Source: Streptomyces rishiriensis (GTDB taxonomy: Bacteria > Actinomycetota > Actinomycetes > Streptomycetales > Streptomycetaceae). From it: a stretch of DNA of 64,000 bases. How positions within the stretch are numbered: position 1 is the stretch's first letter; each line of letters opens with the position of its first letter. The stretch covers positions 124,001-188,000 of the forward strand of contig NZ_BEWA01000013.1 of the NCBI RefSeq assembly GCF_003112535.1, written 5' to 3'. Under the pieces are notes generated by a model. It was given only the letters and a program-made list of their open reading frames with translations, made no database searches and was not told the DNA's origin. Of this stretch, positions 9,150-15,817 are shown piece after piece. Made by a program: the position numbers and the translations under genes.

Positions 9150-10249
9150 GACCCGCCCGCCTCGGTCAGCGCTCGCTCCCAGAACTCCTTGCAGAAGCGG
9201 GCAAGAGGCCCCCGCGCGTTGGCGCCCGGCGGAGCCTTGCCGCCGTCCGGACGCAGCAGTCCCGACTCGACGGGCACCTCGCCGGCGAGCGGCAGTCCGA
9301 GCAGTCCGGCGACCTCGGTGTCGTCCAGTCCGGGTGCGTAGGGGCCGCGCACCGCGACCCGCAGGTCGCGCACCACCATGCCGACGGCGGAGGCCACACG
9401 GCCTCCTGCCGCGACCGCGCGCAGTTCGGCCGGGACGACGAGGAGCCCCAGGTCGAGCTGGGCCAGGACCTCGGCGACCCCGTCGTCGATGCGGCGCGGC
9501 AGGTCGACGACGACCGTGCCGCCCCGGCGGCGGGCCGCGGCGAGCACCGCGCGAACGGCCTGGGGGGCGATGGCGACACAGTCGCCCCGGTCCCAGCTGA
9601 GCACCCGCAGTGAATGCAGCCGGGGCAGCGACTCCTCCAGGGCGCCTCCGCCGACCCGGCCGCGCGAGGCGGCGAAGGCAGGCCAGCGCAGGCCTTCGGC
9701 GCTTTCGCCGCCCAGCAGTACGTCGAGTCCGCCGCCGAGCGGATCGGCGTCCACCAGGAGCGTGCGCAGGCCCTCACGCGCGGAGGTGACGGCGAGGGCG
9801 CACGCGAGCGTGGACGCTCCGGCGCCGCCGCGGCCGCCGATCACGCCGACGGTGAGCGCGGGCCGTCCGACGCCCTCGGCCACGTCGGCGATGCGGTCGA
9901 CGAGCCACTGCTCGCCGTCGGGCAGCATCAGGACGTGGTCGGCGCCGATCTCGACGGCGCGTTGCCACACCCCCGAGTCGTCCTGGTCGCGTCCGACGAG
10001 GACCACTCCGCGACGGCGGACGGCCCGGCGGACGCGGCGTGCCGCGTCGTCACCGACCAGGACGAGCGGCGCGGTCTCCCAGCTGCCCCGGCGCTCCGGC
10101 ACCGAATGGTGCACTTCCGGTGTGGCGCCGGCCGCGGCGCACAGGCGCAGCAGATCGTCGAGGAGGTCCACGTCCTCCGTGACGATCAGCGGCTTGCCGG
10201 GCCGCCCTCCGGTGGCGGGCGGCAGATTGTGTGTGACGGTTCCGGCCAT
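9146..10249 (-). CDS. ssd: CpaE/MinD-like ATPase (septum-site determining Ssd family)
   Basis: The protein has 367 residues. An N-terminal receiver-like region precedes a MinD/ParA-type domain. The nucleotide loop at about residue 135 is GGRGGAGASTLA, the deviant Walker A in which Lys is replaced, as in CpaE/Ssd proteins. LLVDADPLGGGLDVLLGG follows. Orthologues sit at the head of Tad loci in actinobacteria, and the mycobacterial one (Rv3660c) affects septation. It opens the seven-gene minus-strand operon. The 6C RNA is encoded upstream on the same strand. Confidence 0.9.
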   Translation of the reverse strand: MAGTVTHNLPPATGGRPGKPLIVTEDVDLLDDLLRLCAAAGATPEVHHSVPERRGSWETAPLVLVGDDAARRVRRAVRRRGVVLVGRDQDDSGVWQRAVEIGADHVLMLPDGEQWLVDRIADVAEGVGRPALTVGVIGGRGGAGASTLACALAVTSAREGLRTLLVDADPLGGGLDVLLGGESAEGLRWPAFAASRGRVGGGALEESLPRLHSLRVLSWDRGDCVAIAPQAVRAVLAAARRRGGTVVVDLPRRIDDGVAEVLAQLDLGLLVVPAELRAVAAGGRVASAVGMVVRDLRVAVRGPYAPGLDDTEVAGLLGLPLAGEVPVESGLLRPDGGKAPPGANARGPLARFCKEFWERALTEAGGS

Positions 10250-10644
10250 GATTTCCAGCCCCCTTCGCCGCGTGACACGCAGTCACTGCGGTCCCGCGAT
10301 TCCCGAACGTGTGGAGAACCGGCATCCGGTCTCCATATGAACGGCCGACAGAAACCGGCCGCAGACGCCGACAAACGGAACCGGCCATGGGAAGCCGGCA
10401 CGAGCGGACGTCTGGGAATCACGGTGCAGCGATCCCGGAAATCGTGTGGATCTTGGTGGATAACTGTGGACGAGTGGACACTTGTGAATATCGCCGTCAC
10501 CCATACCGGTGACGCGCCCGCCATCTCGTGTGCGACTTCCGCAGAGCAGCCCGACGATCACACACGGTGACTGTGGGCAGACATGCAGGTGAGGCGGCCA
10601 CAGGCCGCCTCGATGTGATGCGAAGGTCGCGTACAGAAGGTGAA

Positions 10645-10740
10645 AACCCACCCGGACATGCGACGACCCCCGCCGGGGGGGAGAGCGGGGGTCGTCTCCA
10701 CGGCCGACTCGGGGGGGGAGGAGCCGGACCGGGTTAGCAC
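10645..10740 (-). ncRNA. 6C small RNA
   Basis: Read on the minus strand there are two hairpins, each with at least six consecutive C in the loop, the defining feature of the 6C motif. Stem 1 pairs 10721-10727 with 10704-10710 around a loop holding eight C. Stem 2 pairs 10685-10696 with 10662-10673 (12 bp, GACGACCCCCGC) around a loop with seven C, followed downstream by TTTT. Location between ssd and the HAD hydrolase gene matches the mycobacterial B11/6C RNA and Streptomyces scr3558. The exact ends are estimates. Confidence 0.88.
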
Positions 10741-10830
10741 GGTCGCGAACGATCCGTGACTTCCATGGTGTACCCGAGAGGCCTCTCAGGCAAACCCACG
10801 CGCTCACCTTACGCCGAATGGGCTGCCTCT

Positions 10831-11664
10831 ATGCTCTCGGTTGTGGAAAACCACTCCCTGCCCCGCACAGCGGCCTTCTTTGACCTGGACAAGACGGTCA
10901 TTGCGAAGTCGAGCACGCTCACCTTCAGCAAGTCCTTCTACCAAGGCGGTCTGATCAACCGCCGGGCGGCCTTGCGGACCGCATATGCCCAGTTCGTGTT
11001 CCTCGTGGGCGGTATGGACCACGACCAGATGGAACGGACCCGGGAGTACCTGTCCGCCCTCGTACGCGGCTGGAACGTCCAGCAGGTGAAGGAGATCGTC
11101 GCGGAGACCCTTCACGACCTGATCGATCCGCTGATCTACGACGAGGCCGCCTCCCTGATCGAGGAGCACCACACCGCCGGCCGCGACGTCGTCATCGTGT
11201 CGACTTCGGGCGCCGAGGTGGTCGAGCCGATCGGGGAACTGCTCGGCGCGGACCGGGTGGTCGCCACCCGCATGGTCGTGGGCGAGGACGGCTGCTTCAC
11301 CGGCGAGGTGGGGTACTACGCGTACGGCCCGACGAAGGCGGAGGCCGTCAGGGAGCTGGCCGAGTCCGAGGGCTACGACCTCTCCCGCTGCTACGCCTAC
11401 AGCGACTCGGCGACCGACCTGCCGATGCTGCAGGAGGTGGGGCATCCGCACGCCGTGAACCCCGACCGGGCCCTGCGCCGCGAGGCCGTGGCGCGCGGGT
11501 GGCCGATCCTCGACTTCCACCGGCCGGTGCGCCTCAAGCAGCGGATTCCCTCGTTCTCCGTGCCGCCCCGCCCGGCGCTCGTCGCGGCGGCGGCCATAGG
11601 AGCGGCAGCCGCGACGGCGGGCCTCGTCTGGTACGCGAACCGGCGGCGGGCGGCGGCCGTTTGA
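10831..11664 (+). CDS. HAD-superfamily IB hydrolase (PSPase-like)
   Basis: The protein has 277 residues. The HAD motifs are FFDLDKT near residue 18, VIVSTSG (motif II Ser), the Lys in YGPTKAEA (motif III) and YSDSATDLPML (motif IV). The family includes phosphoserine phosphatase-like enzymes; Streptomyces members were named morphological-differentiation associated. A C-terminal membrane anchor (LVAAAAIGAAAATAGLVWYA) is followed by basic residues. I chose ATG 10831 (MLSVVENHSLP) because conservation starts there. GTG 10756 or ATG 10765 would add about 25 residues. No clear ribosome site is seen. Confidence 0.87.
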   Translation: MLSVVENHSLPRTAAFFDLDKTVIAKSSTLTFSKSFYQGGLINRRAALRTAYAQFVFLVGGMDHDQMERTREYLSALVRGWNVQQVKEIVAETLHDLIDPLIYDEAASLIEEHHTAGRDVVIVSTSGAEVVEPIGELLGADRVVATRMVVGEDGCFTGEVGYYAYGPTKAEAVRELAESEGYDLSRCYAYSDSATDLPMLQEVGHPHAVNPDRALRREAVARGWPILDFHRPVRLKQRIPSFSVPPRPALVAAAAIGAAAATAGLVWYANRRRAAAV

Positions 11665-12120
11665 CGGGGCCGCGTGCCCGGAGGCCCGCCGCTACCCGCC
11701 ACCGCCCCGGCACCGCCCGTTTAAGGCGCGTTTGGACGCAAAAGCAAAGAACTGCTGTCTGCACTTCCGCTTGTCCGGGTCCTGGAGTACAAAGGACTTA
11801 ACGGCCCGCGAGACCAAGGACATCCGCGAGGATCCCCTTAACAACGCATTTGGCCCCACGGACCGCGCATGACCACCGGGCACCCACGCGACGTCGACCC
11901 GTCGATTACGGGCCAGCCGCACCAGGTGACGGGCGAAGTTCCCGACCTGATGGGCAATACATCGAGGACGCTTGGTAACCGGGTGAGCATGCCAGCGGCG
12001 GTACGAGAACTCGTACCGCCGCAACCCTTTTCCGGCCCATACACGTGCCGACACTTTCACCGGCCCCCGAGCGGGGCCATTTTCATGCCGCCGTCCGACG
12101 CCCCCTGAGCGCCCGCACTT
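11665..12120. other. Intergenic stretch without a recognisable gene
   Basis: Between the HAD and Fic-like genes I see no convincing coding region in any frame. The contents are the hairpin at 11995-12022 and, from 12121, the minisatellite. A moderately AT-rich patch at 11715-11770 could be a promoter. Confidence 0.5.
11995..12022 (+). terminator. Perfect 13-bp stem hairpin
   Basis: Arms GCGGCGGTACGAG and its exact complement are separated by two bases and followed by AACCCTTTT on the plus strand. It is a likely terminator for the HAD gene transcript, 330 bp after its stop. Confidence 0.55.
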
Positions 12121-12246
12121 CGCGCGGCGCAGGTACTCCGCGCGGCGCAGGTACTCCGCACGGCGCAGGTACTCCACACGGCGCAGGTACTCCACACGGC
12201 GCAGGCGCTCCGCACGGCGCAGGCGCTCGACACGGTGCAGGTACTT
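12121..12246. repeat. 18-bp minisatellite, seven units
   Basis: Seven head-to-tail 18-bp units run without gaps (consensus CGCACGGCGCAGGTACTC). Variation is mostly at positions 1-4 and in the GTACT/GCGCT part. The array ends 16 bp past the stop of the Fic-like gene. Related units occur at 63411-63518. Confidence 0.85.
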
Positions 12247-12262
12247 CACCCGCGTGTGGCGG

Positions 12263-13087
12263 TTACGCGGCGCCGCGCTGCAGCGCCTCGCACACCGCCG
12301 TCGACTCCCGGGCGCCGAGTTCGACAGCCCTGCCGCAGTGGGCGATCCACGCCGCCATGCCGTCCGGGGTTCCGGACGCATAGCCGTCCAGAGCCGCCGA
12401 ATAGGCGGCCCGTCCCAGCTCGGCGTGGCCCACCTCGGCCGGGCACACCGACTTGGGATCCAGGCCGCTGCCGATCAGGACGATGCGTTCGGCGGCCCTC
12501 GCGATCAGACCGTTGTACGAGGTGAAGGGCCGCAGCGCCAGGAGCTCGCCGTGGACGACGGCGGCCGTCACCAAAGCGGGCGCGGACCCGCCCGCGATGA
12601 TCAGCTCCGACAGTCCCTCCAAGCGGCCGGCGACCTCGTCGGCACTCGGCAACGGAAGCTCGATCAGCGGCTCGTCGACGGCTTCGCCGGCCTGCCGCGG
12701 ACGCCCGACCTCGTCGCCGTCGCTCGCCGCTGCCACCAGGTGCAGCCGTGCCAGCACCCGCAGCGGCGACTGTCGCCAGATGGACAGCAGCTGGCCCGCC
12801 TCCGCGGTCAGCCGGAGCGCGGCTCCCATGACCCGCGCCTCGCCGTCGACACCGAAGTCGCTCCGCCGGCGCACCTCCTCCAGCGCCCAGTCCGCCCCGG
12901 ACAGCGCCGCCGAGCCGCGCGCACCGCGCAGGGCCGCCTCGGAGGTGATCGCGTTGCTGCGGCGGCGCATGACCCGGTGCCCGTAGACGCGGTCCACGGC
13001 CTTGCGCACGGACTCCACGGACTCGGCCACACCGGGCAGCGAGCCCAGGGCCGCGAGCGGATCGGCGGACGCGCCTGTCGTACTCAT
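12263..13087 (-). CDS. Fic/DOC-fold protein with degenerate active site
   Basis: The protein has 274 residues from MSTTGASADPLAAL. The region HGELLALRPFTSYNGLIARA (about 183-200) aligns by pattern with the Fic loop HPFxxGNGRxxR. The catalytic His is replaced by Arg and the GNGR part by YNGL, so AMP transfer is unlikely. Orthologues (Rv3662c type, from memory) are conserved next to the HAD hydrolase. It is divergent from the MinD-like ATPase gene with 101 bp between. The function is unknown; the fold call is an inference from the motif. Confidence 0.7.
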   Translation of the reverse strand: MSTTGASADPLAALGSLPGVAESVESVRKAVDRVYGHRVMRRRSNAITSEAALRGARGSAALSGADWALEEVRRRSDFGVDGEARVMGAALRLTAEAGQLLSIWRQSPLRVLARLHLVAAASDGDEVGRPRQAGEAVDEPLIELPLPSADEVAGRLEGLSELIIAGGSAPALVTAAVVHGELLALRPFTSYNGLIARAAERIVLIGSGLDPKSVCPAEVGHAELGRAAYSAALDGYASGTPDGMAAWIAHCGRAVELGARESTAVCEALQRGAA

Positions 13088-13188
13088 GAGTACGACATTA
13101 CGCAACGCGCGCCCGCACCCCACGAAGGAGTGGTCTTCTTCACGCACACCTGTCACATACAGCTAGACGGGCACTACGCTTGGTGAAC

Positions 13189-14169
13189 ATGAAAATTGCT
13201 TTCGTCGGGAAGGGCGGCAGCGGCAAGACGACCCTGTCCTCCCTGTTCATCCGCCACCTCGCAGCCTGCGGCGCGCCCGTGATCGCGGTCGACGCGGACA
13301 TCAACCAGCATCTGGGCCCCGCGCTCGGCCTCGACGAGGCGGAGGCGGCCGCACTGCCCGCTTTGGGCGATCGACTGCCGCTGATCAAGGACTACCTGCG
13401 TGGCTCCAACCCCCGCATCTCCTCCGCCGAGACGATGATCAAGACCACGCCGCCCGGCGAGGGCTCCCGGCTGCTGCGGGTGTGCGAGAACAACCCGGTG
13501 TACGACGCGTGCGCCCGCTCGGTGGAACTCGACGGGAACGCCGTCCGTTTGATGGTCACGGGCCCCTTCACGGATGCCGACCTGGGGGTCTCCTGCTACC
13601 ACTCCAAGACCGGAGCGGTGGAGCTGTGCCTGAACCATCTGGTGGACGGGCGCGACGAGTACGCGGTGGTCGACATGACCGCCGGCTCGGACTCCTTCGC
13701 CTCCGGCATGTTCACCCGCTTCGACGTGACGTTCCTCGTCGCCGAACCGACCCGTAAGGGGGTCTCCGTCTATCGCCAGTACAAGGAGTACGCCCGCGAC
13801 TTCGGCGTCGAGTTGAAGGTCGTCGGCAACAAGGTGCAGGGACCGGACGACCTGGAGTTCCTGCGCGCCGAGGTCGGTGAGGACCTGCTCGTGACGGTCG
13901 GGCACTCGGACTGGGTGCGCGCCATGGAGAAGGGCCGGCCGCCCCGGTTCGAACTCCTGGAGGACGCCAACCGGAACGCCATGAGCCTGCTGCGGACGAC
14001 CGTCGACTCGGCGTACGACAGGCGCGACTGGAAGCGCTACACCCGGCAGATGGTGCACTTCCACCTGAGGAACGCCCAGTCCTGGGGCAACGAACGCACC
14101 GGGGCCGACCTGGCTGCGCAGGTCGACCCCGGGTTCGTCCTCGGGGAGGGCGTCACGGCCTCCGTGTGA
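13189..14169 (+). CDS. CooC/MinD-like P-loop ATPase
   Basis: The protein has 326 residues. It opens with MKIAFVGKGGSGKTTLSSLF, a deviant Walker A (KGGxGKTT) of the SIMIBI class, and VIAVDADINQHLG follows. The central motif YAVVDMTAGSDSFASG is the Walker B region. CooC-type members insert metals or act as regulatory ATPases, but the substrate here is unknown. A TTG at 13180 and GTG at 13183 are in frame; I prefer the ATG at 13189. Confidence 0.82.
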   Translation: MKIAFVGKGGSGKTTLSSLFIRHLAACGAPVIAVDADINQHLGPALGLDEAEAAALPALGDRLPLIKDYLRGSNPRISSAETMIKTTPPGEGSRLLRVCENNPVYDACARSVELDGNAVRLMVTGPFTDADLGVSCYHSKTGAVELCLNHLVDGRDEYAVVDMTAGSDSFASGMFTRFDVTFLVAEPTRKGVSVYRQYKEYARDFGVELKVVGNKVQGPDDLEFLRAEVGEDLLVTVGHSDWVRAMEKGRPPRFELLEDANRNAMSLLRTTVDSAYDRRDWKRYTRQMVHFHLRNAQSWGNERTGADLAAQVDPGFVLGEGVTASV

Positions 14170-14202
14170 CGGCGGAGCGGCGGGCGTCGTGCACGTCTGC
14201 CG

Positions 14203-15480
14203 CTACTGCCTGACCGCCGGCGCCCCGGGCACGCCCTTCGGGGCCGGGGCCGGGCCGCCGGAGAGGAAGGAGGCCCAGCCCTGCTTCGGGGCTTCGCCGA
14301 CGTCCAGTGTGCGCAGCTTCGCCAACGTCTTCGGGTCCTGGGCGTCCAGCCAGTCCGCCAACTGCCGGAAGGACACACAGCGCACGTCGGGCTTGTTGCA
14401 GACGTTCTCCACGACCTCCTCGACGGCGCGCATGTAGGTGCCGCCGTTCCAGGACTCGAAGTGGTTGCCGATGATCAACGGCGCACGGTTGCCGTCATAG
14501 GCCCGGTGGAAGCCCTTGAGCAGGCTGTCGCGCATCTGGTCGCCCCAGAACGCGAACTTGTCGGGGTCGCCCTGGGTGGCGGTCCCGGACTGGTTGACCA
14601 TGTAGTTGTAGTCCATGGAGAGCTGTTCGTACTTGTGCCCGGGGAAGGGCAGGAGCTGCATCGACAGGTCCCACAGGCCCTGCTTCCTGGCGGGCCAGAC
14701 CTGGTTGTCGACGCCGCTGGTGTCATAGCGGAAGCCCAGTTCGCGGGCGGCCTCCATGAAGTTCTTCTGGCCCTCCAGGCAGGGAGTGCGGGCCCCCACG
14801 AGTTCTTTGTCGTAGTCGAAGGGCAGCGGTGCCGCCTTGTTCAGGCCCGTGTTCGTCTTCCAGGTCTTCACGAACTGCTTGGCCTGCGCGATCTCGTCCT
14901 TCCACTCCTCGACCGACCACGCGCCCACTCCGGTCTTCCCGCAGAAGTGACCGTTGAAGTGGGTTCCGATCTCGTTGCCCTCCAGCCACGCCAGCCGCAG
15001 CTGTTTCACGGTGTCGGCGATGCCGCGCTCGTCGTTGAAGCCGATGTCGGAGCTGCCGCGCGAGTGCTGCGGCGGTCTGTAGAGCTCCGCCTTCTCCTCC
15101 GGCAGCATGTACACGCCGCTGAGGAAGTACGTCATCGTCGCGTTGTTGGCCTTGGCCACCTTGCGGAAGTGGGAGAACAGCTTCTGACTGTCCTCACCGG
15201 CGCCGTCCCACGAGAAGACCACGAACTGCGGTGGCTTCTGGCCGGGCTTCAGCCGCTCGGGCCGCGGCAGGTGGGGTTGGGCTCCGGTGTACGCCGTGGA
15301 ACCGTCGCCGATCAGGCGGACGACGCTCTTGGGCGCGGGGGCGGGCTTCGCCTTCCGCGCGCCCGACGCGCCTTCCGCGGAACCGTGGGAGTCGTGCGGT
15401 CCCGTCCCACAACCGGCGAGTGACACGGCGACAGCCGCGGCGACCGCGGTGCCGACGGCGATCCTCTGGGTGGCGGCCAT
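14203..15480 (-). CDS. Secreted lipoprotein, polysaccharide-deacetylase (NodB-like) fold
   Basis: The protein has 425 residues with a lipoprotein signal: the lipobox LAGC puts the lipidated Cys at residue 24. FVVFSWDGAG then GNEIGTHFNGH resemble NodB motifs 1 and 2 (Asp pair and HxxxH), with one Asp of motif 1 missing. It could de-N-acetylate a cell-wall or surface glycan, or be a catalytically altered relative. A GGAAGAAGGTGGGCGGAAG stretch precedes the ATG. The gene is monocistronic and convergent with the MinD-like ATPase gene. Confidence 0.75.
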   Translation of the reverse strand: MAATQRIAVGTAVAAAVAVSLAGCGTGPHDSHGSAEGASGARKAKPAPAPKSVVRLIGDGSTAYTGAQPHLPRPERLKPGQKPPQFVVFSWDGAGEDSQKLFSHFRKVAKANNATMTYFLSGVYMLPEEKAELYRPPQHSRGSSDIGFNDERGIADTVKQLRLAWLEGNEIGTHFNGHFCGKTGVGAWSVEEWKDEIAQAKQFVKTWKTNTGLNKAAPLPFDYDKELVGARTPCLEGQKNFMEAARELGFRYDTSGVDNQVWPARKQGLWDLSMQLLPFPGHKYEQLSMDYNYMVNQSGTATQGDPDKFAFWGDQMRDSLLKGFHRAYDGNRAPLIIGNHFESWNGGTYMRAVEEVVENVCNKPDVRCVSFRQLADWLDAQDPKTLAKLRTLDVGEAPKQGWASFLSGGPAPAPKGVPGAPAVRQ

Positions 15481-15817
15481 CTTCCGCCCACCTTCTTCCT
15501 TCTCTCGGCCAACGCCGACGAGGGCGTTCTCTGGTGACGCGCCGGGCGAGCCGGCAGCGCGGTCAAGGTCGCATGAGGGCCGAGAGGGAATTAATACGAC
15601 AAGCCGACAAAAAGACCACTTCACTCTTGCGAGTGATTCATTGCACTATTTGCCAGAAAAATCCATGCTTGACCTTTACTCTGCATTACGATTCGTTTAC
15701 CGAGCGTTGATCTTTTCATCCCGCCACTGCACGCCGTGACCCACGGCCGCGACCGCCCCCGCCACAGCCGGGGGACCACCTGTTCCGCGACCGCGCTGCC
15801 CCGGAGGAGACGGGAAC
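15481..15817. promoter_or_regulatory. Divergent promoter region, locally AT-rich
   Basis: The stretch separates the lipoprotein gene from the SulP fusion. Positions 15590-15720 are far richer in A+T than the surroundings and contain TTGACC at about 15669, a possible -35 box. No ORF or stable hairpin is seen. Confidence 0.5.

Noticed and set aside
10765..10810. Glycine-riboswitch-like word CTCTCAGGC before the HAD gene
   Set aside because: Only a short similarity; the conserved tandem stems are absent, and the downstream gene is not a glycine gene.
12121..12246. CRISPR-like array
   Set aside because: Units are contiguous 18-mers without spacers, and no cas genes are present.
11692..12381. 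Minus-strand ORF with YLRRVE-type repeats
   Set aside because: It is the translation of the minisatellite and overlaps the Fic-like gene; the flanks have no coding character.
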